DNA of 64,000 bases from Candidatus Obscuribacter sp. (GTDB lineage: Bacteria > Cyanobacteriota > Vampirovibrionia > Obscuribacterales > Obscuribacteraceae), in contig JADKDV010000005.1 in the NCBI GenBank assembly GCA_016718315.1, positions 744,001-808,000 of the forward strand. The letters are read 5' to 3'. The position numbers and the translations under genes were made by a program. The notes under the pieces were generated by a model that was given only the letters and a program-made list of their open reading frames with translations, did not search any database and was not told the origin of the DNA. Of this stretch, positions 53,434 through 63,265 are shown piece after piece. Every line of letters starts with the position of its first letter. Position 1 is the stretch's first letter.

Positions 53434-56400
53434 TGATGAGTTGTCTCCATGAGTTCGCTTGATGCTTTGTAGTTGCCTTGTGGTTTTTTGCCCGGACTGG
53501 GACCAAACTTAAAATAAAGCGCTGGTAAAACATAGAGTGTTAGCAGCGTGCAGCTAATCAACCCACCGATGATCACTATAGCAAATGGCTTCTGTGTCTG
53601 CGAGCCTATTTCGTTGGATAGAGCTGCCGGTAATAAGCCCATGGCAGCAATTGTTGCTGTCATCAGGACTGGTCTCATACGTGTCAGTGAGCCTTGATAG
53701 ATTGCTTCTTCGATGGGATAGCCTTCGTGGCGCATCTCGTTGACAAAGCTGACAAGTAAGATACCGTTTTTGACAGCCAGACCAAATAGTGCAATCAGTC
53801 CCACTCCCGCACTGATACTAAAATAAGTACCGGTGCAATACAGAGCTAATACCGCTCCAATGGCGGCCAGTGGTACTACGCTAAACATGACGATGGCACC
53901 GCCGAGGGTACCACAAGAGAGATAGAGTATGATGATGATCAAGACCAGAGTGACTGGCAGTACGATGGCTAGTTGGTGTGATGCTTCTCTTTGTCTTTGA
54001 AATTCGCCGCTCCATTGCACGGTGTAGCCTTCCGGCAACTGGATATTTTTTTCTACAGTATCCTGGGCTTCTTCTACAGCCGTTGCCAGATCTCGACCGC
54101 GCACGTTTGCTCTGATAGTAGCCATGCGAGAGCCGGCTTCGCGCCATATTTGAGTGGCACCGTTCATGGTTTTGAGGGTGGCTAGCTGGGCTAAAGGCAC
54201 TCTTTTGCCAGTGGGTGTGTCCACCAGTATTTCGCGCAGTGCTTCTTCGCTGTTGCGGTATTTAGCTGCTAGCCTGACCATAATGTCAAAGCGTCTTTCG
54301 CCTTCTATAACAATAGTCGCGCTCTCGCCACCAATGGCAATTTCTACCAATTGTTTGAGATCGTCCTCTGATAGTCCGTAGCGAGCTGCCTGGGTGCGAT
54401 CTATCTCGATTACAAATTGAGGTTGACCAAGTAGCGGGTCGACGATGACATCGACAATACCAGGAGTTTTACCCATGATGCTGCCGACATTGTGAGCGAG
54501 ACCCTCAAGTGTGCCCAGGTCTGGTCCGGCGATTTTAGCTACCAGAGAGCCCTGCACACCAGAGAGGGCCTCATCCAGCGTAGTCTGGATGTATTGAGTA
54601 AAGTAATAGCCCACTCCTGGTATCTGCTCCAGGTCTTTGCGCATCGATGCTATCAGTAGCTCTTTGTCTTCTTTAAACTGTGGACGCCATTCTCTTGCTG
54701 GCTTCAAGTCCACATAGTGTTCTTCGTCGGCAAATTTAGCGGGATCTGTACCATCATCAGGTCCGCCCACTTGAGAGAGTACTTGTTTTACTTCCGGGTA
54801 TTTAAGTAGGGTCAGACGGATTTGTCTGGCTACTTTTATGCCTTCGTCGAGCGTGACTGAGCCTGGTTTTACCGTGGCTCTCAGCCAGATATTACCTTCT
54901 TCCAGGTGGGGCAAAAATTCACTACCGATTTTGGTAAAGAGCCAGCCTGCTGAGCCCACTGCCAGACAGGCAAAGCTAATCACCACCAGTGGATGATGCA
55001 GTGCCCATTTGAGGGTAGGCTGATAGATATAGCGCGCTAATCTAACTATCGGACTGATTTGCTCTTTGACTGGTTTGCGCACCAAAAAAAATGACGCCAG
55101 TACCGGCACCAGAGCTAGTGCCGCAAGCCCTGCTCCAATCAAAGCTGTGACCATGGTAATAGCCAGCGGTCTAAAGAGTTTGCCTTCTACACCACTAAAA
55201 GTAAAAATCGGCAAAAATGTGGCAATGATTGTGATGATGCCAAAGACTATGGGGCTGCCCACTTCTTTAGCTGACTCTGTAAGCAATATTAGTCTTTCAC
55301 CAGGAGACATGTCCTGACCATCGTGGGAGAGTCTGCGCACGATGTTTTCGGTCATGACCACTGCGCTATCCACGAGGATACCAAAGTCGATAGCACCAAG
55401 ACTGAGCAGATTGGCTGGTATACCGAGTAAACAAAGACAGATAAAGGCAATGAGCATAGACAGTGGGATGACACAGGCTGTTATCACCGCTGAGCCTATA
55501 TCCACCAAAAATATGGCAAGCAGGATTACCACCAAAGAAATACCAATGGCTACGTTGGTGCCTACTGTATGCAGAGTCTGATCGATTAGCTTTTGGCGGT
55601 CGTAGAGTGGTGTCAGTGAGACACCTTTAGGTAGATGCTTAACTATCTCAGGCAAGCGCTCTTTAATTGATTTAAGTACTTTGGATGGGTTTTCACCCCT
55701 TCGCAAAAGGACGATGCCTTCTACTACATCGTCTTCGTAGTCTTTACCGACCTGACCACGCCTTACAAGCGGTCCGATTGTCACTTCTGCGACATCTGAT
55801 ATGTGGACCGGTGTGCCTTCTTTGCTGGCTTTGATGACGATTTTATTGATGTCATCTATGCCGTTTATAAGTCCTAGCTCGCGCACAATGAGAGCTGAGC
55901 CGTTGTGCTCAAGGAAGCCACCCCCGGTAGTGGCATTACTTTTTTGAGCGGCATCAAAAACTTCTTTGAGTGTGATGCCATAGGCTTTGAGCCGGCTGGG
56001 GTCGACATTTATTTGGTAAGACTTGGTCGGACCACCTTCGGAGATTACGCCAATTACCCCTGGTATTTGTCTAAATAATTTTTCGATGTCCCACTGCTCA
56101 ATTGAGTGCAGTCCCATCGCTGAGTAGTAAGGACTGTGCAGACAATATCTAAAAATTTCACGCAAAGAGCCTACATCTGGCTCTAGTTTAGGTGTTAGCC
56201 CATCAGGTATTGGGGCGCCATTGATACGCTCCAGTACTTGCTGTCTGGCAAGAGTCGTAGGCGTTTCGTCGGTAAAAGTCGAGATAATTACCGAGAGCCC
56301 ATAGAGAGATAGTGAGCGCAGGGCGATTTGCCCGGGGATACCATTCATCTCTTTTTCGAGCGGTACTGTGACCAGCTTTTCTACTTCTTCAGGACCTTTG

Positions 56401-56573
56401 CCGGCAGTAAGTGTGATTACTCTTACTTGTGGATTAGCCAGCTCTGGATAAGCTTCGATAGGTAGTAGCACCCAGGCGGCAATACCGGCCAGTACCACGG
56501 CTAGTGCGGCAAATAGGGTGAGATAGCGACCCCTGAGCGATGCTTCGATAAATGAGTTGATCAGTTGTTGCAT
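53430..56573 (-). CDS. Heavy-metal RND efflux pump (CusA/CzcA family)
   Basis: A 1047-residue inner-membrane pump. It has the N-terminal IDSFP-equivalent IEAYPELANPQVRVIT, the HME proton-relay motif IDFGILVDSAVVMTEN in TM4, GSEFLPHLEEGNIW, a GGPDDGTDP segment and 12 membrane helices. It lies between a TolC-like gene (130 bases upstream) and its adaptor (overlapping). Unlike locus 1 it belongs to a complete tripartite set. Substrate metal not determinable from sequence. Confidence 0.95.
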   Translation of the reverse strand: MQQLINSFIEASLRGRYLTLFAALAVVLAGIAAWVLLPIEAYPELANPQVRVITLTAGKGPEEVEKLVTVPLEKEMNGIPGQIALRSLSLYGLSVIISTFTDETPTTLARQQVLERINGAPIPDGLTPKLEPDVGSLREIFRYCLHSPYYSAMGLHSIEQWDIEKLFRQIPGVIGVISEGGPTKSYQINVDPSRLKAYGITLKEVFDAAQKSNATTGGGFLEHNGSALIVRELGLINGIDDINKIVIKASKEGTPVHISDVAEVTIGPLVRRGQVGKDYEDDVVEGIVLLRRGENPSKVLKSIKERLPEIVKHLPKGVSLTPLYDRQKLIDQTLHTVGTNVAIGISLVVILLAIFLVDIGSAVITACVIPLSMLIAFICLCLLGIPANLLSLGAIDFGILVDSAVVMTENIVRRLSHDGQDMSPGERLILLTESAKEVGSPIVFGIITIIATFLPIFTFSGVEGKLFRPLAITMVTALIGAGLAALALVPVLASFFLVRKPVKEQISPIVRLARYIYQPTLKWALHHPLVVISFACLAVGSAGWLFTKIGSEFLPHLEEGNIWLRATVKPGSVTLDEGIKVARQIRLTLLKYPEVKQVLSQVGGPDDGTDPAKFADEEHYVDLKPAREWRPQFKEDKELLIASMRKDLEQIPGVGYYFTQYIQTTLDEALSGVQGSLVAKIAGPDLGTLEGLAHNVGSIMGKTPGIVDVIVDPLLGQPQFVIEIDRTQAARYGLSEDDLKQLVEIAIGGESATIVIEGERRFDIMVRLAAKYRNSEEALREILVDTPTGKRVPLAQLATLKTMNGATQIWREAGSRMATIRANVRGRDLATAVEEAQDTVEKNIQLPEGYTVQWSGEFQRQREASHQLAIVLPVTLVLIIIILYLSCGTLGGAIVMFSVVPLAAIGAVLALYCTGTYFSISAGVGLIALFGLAVKNGILLVSFVNEMRHEGYPIEEAIYQGSLTRMRPVLMTATIAAMGLLPAALSNEIGSQTQKPFAIVIIGGLISCTLLTLYVLPALYFKFGPSPGKKPQGNYKASSELMETTHQ

Positions 56574-56702
56574 CGCTCGATTGTTGTAGATAAAAACGAG
56601 TGGATAAATATCAGATTATATAGATGTGTTGTGATCCGGATGTGATCGGGGGTGTCAAGCCACTCTTGCTAGTGGTTGTTATGGGTTTTCTCTAATCTCT
56701 TC

Positions 56703-58343
56703 CTAGTATTCAAGCGGGCGACCGCAAGCTTGTTCGAGATCGGTAAAGGCTTCCTGATAGAGGCGCACAGCATCGAGATATTGCAAGCGGATGTTGATGT
56801 TTGCTTGTTGTACTTGCAAAGTTGCAGTGATGTCAGATTGACCCACTTCATAGCTGCGGCGAGCTAGTCTAGCTACTTCATAGGAGTCTGCCAGGACGTG
56901 ATCTTGATAGACTTTGAGTTTTTGTCTTGCTGCCAGGACATTGTTATAAGCCGAGGAGACCTGTTGTGTTATTTGGTTCTTTTGGCTTTCCATCTCATAA
57001 TTGAGTTGTTTGCCAATTGCTTTTAGCCTGAATATCTCGCCTTGATTCCAATTGGTAGCCGGTGTTTCGATATTGAGAGAGACAAAGACTGAATTTAGTT
57101 TGGGACCAGTGGGAGCGTTACCTGAGACTGAGTTGCCAAAAGCAACTGTGGGGTTGGGGATGATATTGCCGTAGGCAGTCCGGGTATTAGCCTGATTGAG
57201 CTTGATTTTTTGGGCAATACTCTTGAGCTCCAATCGGTTTTCGAGTGCCTTTGAGATATAGCTATCAAGAGGAGCTACTTCCTGACTAAAATCAGGCAAT
57301 AACTGCATGCGCTGGGTCTCGTCCAGTACTGCCTTATTTTGATCCCGCAAAAAGGCAGGCAATCTTGGAATTTCAATAACTTCTTCGGGCTTACGGCCCA
57401 TGATGATGTTGAGCTGCTGCCTTGCTCTTATTACCCGGCGCTGACCGACTTGGCGCTCCACATCGGACTGACTTGTGGCCAGGCGCGCTTTGAGGACGTC
57501 TAGCTCGGGCACATCGCCCGCTTGAAATCTCTTGTCTGAGACTTGTAAAAGGCGGCTTGCCAGATCATATAAAGAGGTTAGGGTTTCGACTGTTTCCTGG
57601 GCCACTACCACTTCGGTATAGGCCCGGCGCACGTCCGCTCTGAGGCTCCAGAGTGAGGACATCAAGTCGGTTTTGGTCTGGTCCACCAGTCTCTTAGTGG
57701 CAAGCAGGCGGAAGACGACCTTCCATGGTGGCTCCCAGTTAAAGGCTGGACCAATACGGCGCACTTGCTCGGCATAAGGACCGCGGTCAAAAAACAGACC
57801 GGGGTTGGGCTGGGATGCGGCATCGGCAAAGGCTGCTCTTGTTATTTGGAGCTGGCTGCGGATAGCTGCCGCCCTGGGGCTTTTGACCAGGGCATCGTCC
57901 AGTGCTTGCAAAATACTTGTGCCAGGACCTGTAGGTCTTTGAGGTATTTCGTCATATTGAATGGTGGCTGTGACTTTGTCTGCGCCATTGGCGGCTGGTT
58001 TGTCCTGAGCTGGTGCCGGGATGCTGTCACCGCTAAGGACCGGGGTTACACCTGTAGCTTGCGGCATGCTCGATGTGGGGGCGGTTGTACCCGAGTATTT
58101 GCTCTGGTCCACAACTGTGCCCGGCAGGCCTCTCAGGGCTGGATTTTGCGCTAACTTGTCCAAAACCATCCCGGATTTGGGTACATTTGGATTCGGGACC
58201 CTACCGCCCACAGGCGCGATGTCCCGGGCCGGTGACCCTGGGGTAGCCAGTAAAAAGGCTGCAAAACAGGATGCAGCTGGCTTTATGAGGATAATTGGTA
58301 ATGGTTTCCAGTTTGGCAAAGCAATCACAAGCTTTTGTAGCAA
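56703..58343 (-). CDS. TolC/CusC-like outer-membrane efflux protein
   Basis: A 546-residue outer-membrane channel subunit. The N-terminal 170 residues contain a hydrophobic stretch (AASCFAAFLLATPG) and a long Pro/Gly/Ser-rich region. The remaining 370 residues form two tandem OEP repeats of long helices (AIRSQLQITRAAFADAASQPNPGLFF; RLEVRSKR-type helix in ENRLELKSIAQKIKL; SYEVGQSDITATLQVQQANINI). It opens with TTG at 58343 without a ribosome binding site; a GTG at 58328 is possible, so the N-terminus is uncertain. It is the first gene of the efflux operon. Confidence 0.9.
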   Translation of the reverse strand: MLQKLVIALPNWKPLPIILIKPAASCFAAFLLATPGSPARDIAPVGGRVPNPNVPKSGMVLDKLAQNPALRGLPGTVVDQSKYSGTTAPTSSMPQATGVTPVLSGDSIPAPAQDKPAANGADKVTATIQYDEIPQRPTGPGTSILQALDDALVKSPRAAAIRSQLQITRAAFADAASQPNPGLFFDRGPYAEQVRRIGPAFNWEPPWKVVFRLLATKRLVDQTKTDLMSSLWSLRADVRRAYTEVVVAQETVETLTSLYDLASRLLQVSDKRFQAGDVPELDVLKARLATSQSDVERQVGQRRVIRARQQLNIIMGRKPEEVIEIPRLPAFLRDQNKAVLDETQRMQLLPDFSQEVAPLDSYISKALENRLELKSIAQKIKLNQANTRTAYGNIIPNPTVAFGNSVSGNAPTGPKLNSVFVSLNIETPATNWNQGEIFRLKAIGKQLNYEMESQKNQITQQVSSAYNNVLAARQKLKVYQDHVLADSYEVARLARRSYEVGQSDITATLQVQQANINIRLQYLDAVRLYQEAFTDLEQACGRPLEY

Positions 58344-58495
58344 ACATCAGTATAACGGCCACCATAGAGCATCCTCTTATAATCTGCTAACATTGCTTCC
58401 AGGTCATTAATTGTGCCTAAAATGCAAAGCTGGAGCCAATTGAGCAGTAATTTAATGGGTGCAGGGTATCCGTCAGTTGTGAAAGTCGACCATAA

Positions 58496-59317
58496 ATGAA
58501 CAACAAGGAAAGTAAGGCATTTCTCCGGGGGGAGTTGGAATTTACCCCTCAGCGAATGATGCGTTATATCCGTTCACGTGCCCGCATTGCTAGTAACGAA
58601 GATATCGAAGATATACTGCAAAATGCTCTGGTCCTCGTTACAGTGCATTACGACCCGAGCCATCCTGAGGCCAAACTTGCTCCATATTGTCTGGGTGCTT
58701 GTAACAAAGCGATAGCACAAAATCTGGAGCGCTATCACAAAATTGCCCTTAAAAAGCGTGAAGTCAAAGCCGACGCCGCTGCCGCCCCAGCCCGCGAGCC
58801 CGATGTCAGTGCCGACCATTTAATAGAAGAAGAGGAAGAGACGGCAAGCAACGGCCATTTGGCCGATAAGGCTCTCACCAGTGTGCGGGAAGCTGAGCTG
58901 GACGGCTCTGTGGTCACAGTCAAAACTCTCATGCCTGGCAAGAGTTTTGATGGAGTGGCCAGCACTACCAGTCAATATCGCACTACATCCTTAGATAGTA
59001 TGTTTGATGAAGAAGATGGGCGTACTGCTGAAGATGTCTTTGGTATGGAAGTAAGCGTGCTGGGATCTGGAGGCGGTAGCTCAGATCCGGCCAGTAGAGC
59101 ATTAGTTAATGATCTGGTGGAGCGAGTTTTAGCCGAGCTGCCAGCCGGAATCCACCGTACCTGCTTCGTTTTGAAGTATGTCGAAGGATATAAAAGAGAA
59201 GATCTAATTGAGTGTCTAAAAATGGACGCTAAGAGTATAGATACCATCGACAAGAAAATCGTCCGAACGCTTAAAGCCTTTAAGGACAAGTTAGACCAGG
59301 ACGAAGCACGCATCTAG
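58496..59317 (+). CDS. ECF-like sigma factor with long acidic linker
   Basis: A 273-residue protein. Residues about 15-85 match sigma region 2: MMRYIRSRARIASNEDIEDILQNALV, then APYCLGACNKAIAQNLERYHK. Residues about 200-270 match sigma region 4: LAELPAGIHRTCFVLKYVEGYKREDLIECLKMDAKSI and a recognition-type helix. ECF sigma factors normally have a linker of a few tens of residues; here about 110 acidic, Ala/Ser/Gly-rich residues lie between the domains. The next gene (59336) lies 18 bases downstream. The domain call is by pattern; DNA binding is inferred. Confidence 0.72.
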   Translation: MNNKESKAFLRGELEFTPQRMMRYIRSRARIASNEDIEDILQNALVLVTVHYDPSHPEAKLAPYCLGACNKAIAQNLERYHKIALKKREVKADAAAAPAREPDVSADHLIEEEEETASNGHLADKALTSVREAELDGSVVTVKTLMPGKSFDGVASTTSQYRTTSLDSMFDEEDGRTAEDVFGMEVSVLGSGGGSSDPASRALVNDLVERVLAELPAGIHRTCFVLKYVEGYKREDLIECLKMDAKSIDTIDKKIVRTLKAFKDKLDQDEARI

Positions 59318-59335
59318 TACATCCAGGAGATGGCA

Positions 59336-60043
59336 ATGACTACGTTAAATGACAAACTAAAACAAGTGCTCGCAGCTCCAAGCGAAAGCGAGTGCGCTAA
59401 GTCTTTTGAAAAATTCTGCCAAGAAAACTTCAATGATTTGCCACTCCCTGGCGAAAATTCGATGTTTGACCGGGCTATGTGGACTGCTTCACAGTTTTTG
59501 GCTCTGAGCAAAAGTGATGAGGAAGTAGTTAAACGTGTCACTACTCGCCTGGAGAGTCAACTTGCTACTCAGGGATCACTGGCCACTGCCGTCAGTAAGG
59601 TCAAAGAACAAGCTGTATTCCATCTTAAGGATTTGCTTGGTCAAGCCAGAGATACCGCAATTGCCAGCTGGCAGGACATGCTCGGTGCCTGCGCCTGGCA
59701 GCAAATGGTACCTGCTGGTGCTACACGCGGTGTGGGCAGTCAGCTTGTCTCACTTGGTACCTTCGAAAAAGTAGAAGGTGATGTCAAAATCCAGGTCAAT
59801 CTAGGCTGGCTCGTCGATCAAAATAATCTCCGTTTACTTTTGCAAGCAAAAGATGCCAACGAAGAAGCCATGCCCGATGTAGAAGTGCGAGTGACTGAGT
59901 GCGAGCGCGGTGTAATTTATTCTTCCCGTACAAATGAAGACGGTGCTGTGGTAGCTCCCGCTGTAAAAATCGAGCCCGGTCAGTATCAGATTCAGATTTT
60001 TTGGACCGACAAAGTAGTCGAAACTCCATTCTTTAGAGTCTAA
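59336..60043 (+). CDS. Cytoplasmic partner protein of the ECF-like gene, unknown
   Basis: A 235-residue protein. I chose the ATG at 59336 because AGGAG at 59325-59329 directly abuts the ATG at 59330 but is 6 bases from this one. The N-terminal half is helical (SECAKSFEKFCQENFND, then a charged region). The C-terminal half (about 140-235) is beta-rich, with VKIQVNLGWLVDQNNLRLLLQAKD, DVEVRVTECERG and KIEPGQYQIQIFW, like a carboxypeptidase-regulatory or immunoglobulin-like sandwich. There is no membrane segment. Co-transcription with the sigma-like gene and the following terminator suggests a regulator or effector of it. Confidence 0.7.
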   Translation: MTTLNDKLKQVLAAPSESECAKSFEKFCQENFNDLPLPGENSMFDRAMWTASQFLALSKSDEEVVKRVTTRLESQLATQGSLATAVSKVKEQAVFHLKDLLGQARDTAIASWQDMLGACAWQQMVPAGATRGVGSQLVSLGTFEKVEGDVKIQVNLGWLVDQNNLRLLLQAKDANEEAMPDVEVRVTECERGVIYSSRTNEDGAVVAPAVKIEPGQYQIQIFWTDKVVETPFFRV

Positions 60044-60343
60044 CTGCCGAAAAGATCGCATCTCCGTGTATTTGTCTGAGTATTCTTGTCAGCTCAGGCA
60101 GTTCAAAAATCTAGATGTTATAAAAAAGAAAGAGCCGATTTTAGTCGGCTCTTTCTTTTGACAATTTATGAATTTTTTACAGTAAATATCGCATGCTCTC
60201 ATACATCTATCGGTATTTCTCATCTCACTCGCCTAATCACTTACTAGCAAAAATTGATATCCATAGCTGCGTGCTTTACTTATGGCACCGATTTGCGGCT
60301 GTTTTGGGCATCTATCTTTTTGTCACCCAAAAGGGGATTTTCT
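60044..60343. other. Intergenic region containing terminator and candidate promoter
   Basis: A gene-free stretch containing the hairpin at 60124-60159 and, overlapping its T run, a TTGACA at 60158-60163 followed by TAAATAT about 19 bases on, which may be a promoter for the gene at 60344. GGGGA before the ATG is that gene's ribosome binding site. Nothing else was recognised. Confidence 0.4.
60124..60159 (+). terminator. Rho-independent terminator
   Basis: A perfect 15-base-pair stem (60124-60138 with 60145-60159) and a 6-base loop, beginning AAAAGAAAGAGCCGA and ending in TTTT. It ends the sigma-like operon at 58496-60043. Confidence 0.9.
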
Positions 60344-60871
60344 ATGCTGCCACCACCAGTAGTATCTGTGCCCTATGCGCCGCCTGTTGCTTTGCCGCTT
60401 GCTGGCGCAAGTCAGGTCTATAAACGTTATGATCCCAATGCTACATTGCAAAACATCGCTCCCTGCGCCTTGACCCGCTCTGACTATGATCGCCTCAGGC
60501 AGATGGTAGACAAACAAGTCTTAAGTCAGATGCCAGTGACAGATACGCGTATGGTAACAGTAGACCTGCCGACCTGTTTGACTGACACATACTTGCCATT
60601 GCCAGAGACAATAGCTCCATCAAGGGCCTCGCGTCCCTGGATGCACGCCTCTCCCGCCATAGTGCAAAGTAGAGGGCAAGCAATGCCGCAGTTGCGCCAC
60701 AGGCTGTCTAGCAGTGTCAGCGTAAACCCAGTGTATTGTCTTGATGTTTTGATGGAGGTTGTGCCTACAGCACTTTTTTGCAGTGCACTCTGGCTTTATC
60801 TCTTTTATGTCCTGGGTGTCAAAATTCCGCTATTGACTGCTATTTACCGTACTTTGCATGTGGTCAGTTAG
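60344..60871 (+). CDS. Hypothetical protein with C-terminal membrane helix
   Basis: A 175-residue protein. I chose the ATG at 60344 (GGGGA ahead); the frame extends upstream without protein-like character. The first 120 residues are Pro-rich and polar (LPPPVVSVPYAPPVALPLAG). Residues about 130-160 form a hydrophobic helix (ALFCSALWLYLFYVLGV), suggesting a tail-anchored or type II membrane protein. No family recognised. A hairpin terminator follows. Confidence 0.6.
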   Translation: MLPPPVVSVPYAPPVALPLAGASQVYKRYDPNATLQNIAPCALTRSDYDRLRQMVDKQVLSQMPVTDTRMVTVDLPTCLTDTYLPLPETIAPSRASRPWMHASPAIVQSRGQAMPQLRHRLSSSVSVNPVYCLDVLMEVVPTALFCSALWLYLFYVLGVKIPLLTAIYRTLHVVS

Positions 60872-60923
60872 AGATCTTAATTTATAAGTCTTTTGACTGT
60901 ATTCTATCGTTCCGTACCTCTGG

Positions 60924-60954
60924 AGGTCTCTGGTTAGCCAGGGACCTTTTCTTT
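60924..60954 (+). terminator. Rho-independent terminator
   Basis: AGGTCTCTGG (60924-60933) pairs with CCAGGGACCT (60938-60947) with one G-T pair and a 4-base loop, followed by TTTCTTT. It ends the gene at 60344-60871. Confidence 0.8.
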
Positions 60955-61108
60955 ACTGGTAAACTATTGCTTGATACCTTTAGTGGTGGCAAAGAACATT
61001 AACAACTGGGCTTGTTAGGTTTAAAAATGGCGCTATTATGGCAAAATAGCAGCAAGTACGATAAAGGTGACAGGTATCCCGGTTTTTCCCGTGGCTTGAG
61101 TACCACCG

Positions 61109-63265
61109 ATGCAGTGCCCTGACGACGTTGATTTTAAAACTTTATTTGAGTCCTGCCCCCAGCTTTTTCTGGTGCTTTCTCCAGATTTAAATATTGTTGC
61201 AGCCAGTGACGCTTATCTAGCTGCTACGATGACTGACCGCACAGGCATCCTCGGTCGCAATATTTTTGATGTCTTTCCCAGTAATCCAGCCGATCCCACC
61301 GGTGATGGTACGACCAATCTAGCCGCTTCATTGCAAAGTGTTTTGCAAAATAAGGCAAGCAACTCTATGGCTGTACAAAAGTACGACATACCTCGCAGCC
61401 AGACTAGTGGTGGTGGCTTTGAGGAGAGATACTGGAGCCCAGTTAACTCTCCAGTTTTTGATAAAGATGGCAACGTCAAATATATTTTGCACCGGGCCGA
61501 GGACGTTACTGAGTTTATTTACCAGCAAAAACAACGTCTTTTGCAAAGTGAGTTGACTGAGGAGCTGAGTGAGCGCGCTCAAAATATGGAGCGCGAAATT
61601 TATATACGCGCTCAAGAGATTCAAGAGCGTAATAAACTAGTCGAATCATTGAATGAAGACCTGCGCAAATCTCATGCCGAGGCTCTGGCTGCCTCCAAAA
61701 TAAAGTCGGAATTTTTAGCTAATATGAGTCATGAAATTCGCACTCCAATGAATGCCATTTTGGGTATGAGCGAAATCATTTTAAATAGTGAGCTAGATCC
61801 GCGCATCCGCGAATATGTAGCTGTGATCAAGGAAGCCGGTAGCGCACTGCTCGAGCTCGTTAGCGATATTCTTGATTTTTCGAAGGTGGAGTCTGGCAAG
61901 CTCACTTTGGAAGAAATTGATTACTCACCAGTACTTATGATCGAGAGTATCAGCGCCTTAATGCAACCTCAGGCAGCCAAAAAAGGTCTTAGTTTGGGTA
62001 CTAAAATTGAGCAGTCGCTGCCCGGGGTGTTACGTGGAGATCCGGTGCGCCTCAGACAGGTGCTATTAAATTTAGTCGGTAATGCAATTAAGTTTTCGCC
62101 TCATGGTGACGTTTTAGTGACAGTAAATGTCGTGAGTCAAGTTGATAACAAAGTAAGAGTTAGATTTGCTGTCAAAGATCAGGGCATTGGTATGTCCAGT
62201 CTGGAAATCGAAAAACTCTATCAACCTTTTGTCCAGGGGGATGGCACTATTACTCGTAAGTTTGGTGGTACAGGTCTGGGGCTGAGTATCTCCAAGCGTA
62301 TCATCGACTTGATGGGCGGTGCTATTGGTGTTGAAAGCGAGCTTGGTAGTGGCTCGTCATTTTGGTTTGAAGTGGAGCAGACAGTAGGACAACTGGCTCA
62401 TCTGTCTCTCATGCCGGGAGCCGGAGAGAGACAGACTCAGTCTAGAGTCGAAGTTAAGGCAGATCTCTCATTATTGTCTGCGCCTGACCAGGTACGTCCC
62501 AAACGTCCTGAGCTAATCCTGGTGGTGGATGACCATCCGGTTAATCAGCAAGTGGCTGTGCTCTTGTTGCTCAATTTGGGCTTTGAATCTCATGTTGCCG
62601 CAAACGGTCTGGAGGCACTTAAATGTCTGGAGAGTACAACCTACTCTCTGGTGTTTATGGATGTGCAGATGCCTGTTTTGAACGGCTTTGAAGCAACGCG
62701 TATGATACGCAAGTCAGAGCTAGATAGCGGCAAGCATGTGCCTGTCATAGGGATGACTGCTTATGCTCTTGAGGGCAGCAAGGAGGCCTGTATCGCTTCT
62801 GGCATGGATAGTTATTTGAGTAAGCCGATTGACCCTGTTTTACTCGGCAGCTTGCTCAATCAATATTTGCCTGGCATGGTTGAGGCCACTACTGCGGTTG
62901 CACCCATTAGCAACGCCGTTTGCCTCGATCCGGTCAATTTTGATTCATTGCGCAAGCGTTATGGCGAGGAAAATGTAAAAATCTTCCTTGACTTGTTTTT
63001 GCAAGACACACCGGTGCGTCTCGCCCTGTTGCAAAAGGCCTTTAAAGAGAGCGAACTGGAAATCATGCTTGATACTGTGCATTGCCTCAAAGGTAGCTCT
63101 GCCAGTGTCTTTGCTCCGGGTCTGCGCCGAATCTGTGAATCCATTGAGGCCGATTTAAGAGACAATGGTATTAGTAGCAATGTTGAATGTTTCCTCGCAG
63201 AAATCTTTGCAGAATTTGAAAAGATCCAGACATATGTGATGTCCCAGCGTTCTCTTGCCGGCTGA
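61109..63265 (+). CDS. Hybrid sensor histidine kinase (PAS-HisKA-HATPase-REC-HPt)
   Basis: A 718-residue cytoplasmic hybrid kinase. The N-terminal PAS-like domain (about 5-140) starts FKTLFESCPQLFLVLSPD; a coiled coil (about 140-200) follows. HisKA has NMSHEIRTPMNAI (His208); HATPase_c has NLVGNAIKFSPHG, DQGIGM and GGTGLGLSI. A REC domain has ILVVDDHPVNQQ and phosphoacceptor Asp518 in VFMDVQMP. A C-terminal HPt domain has HCLKGSSASV (His658). This allows a full internal phosphorelay, like BarA/ArcB without membrane anchors. No ribosome binding site is evident. Confidence 0.95.
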   Translation: MQCPDDVDFKTLFESCPQLFLVLSPDLNIVAASDAYLAATMTDRTGILGRNIFDVFPSNPADPTGDGTTNLAASLQSVLQNKASNSMAVQKYDIPRSQTSGGGFEERYWSPVNSPVFDKDGNVKYILHRAEDVTEFIYQQKQRLLQSELTEELSERAQNMEREIYIRAQEIQERNKLVESLNEDLRKSHAEALAASKIKSEFLANMSHEIRTPMNAILGMSEIILNSELDPRIREYVAVIKEAGSALLELVSDILDFSKVESGKLTLEEIDYSPVLMIESISALMQPQAAKKGLSLGTKIEQSLPGVLRGDPVRLRQVLLNLVGNAIKFSPHGDVLVTVNVVSQVDNKVRVRFAVKDQGIGMSSLEIEKLYQPFVQGDGTITRKFGGTGLGLSISKRIIDLMGGAIGVESELGSGSSFWFEVEQTVGQLAHLSLMPGAGERQTQSRVEVKADLSLLSAPDQVRPKRPELILVVDDHPVNQQVAVLLLLNLGFESHVAANGLEALKCLESTTYSLVFMDVQMPVLNGFEATRMIRKSELDSGKHVPVIGMTAYALEGSKEACIASGMDSYLSKPIDPVLLGSLLNQYLPGMVEATTAVAPISNAVCLDPVNFDSLRKRYGEENVKIFLDLFLQDTPVRLALLQKAFKESELEIMLDTVHCLKGSSASVFAPGLRRICESIEADLRDNGISSNVECFLAEIFAEFEKIQTYVMSQRSLAG

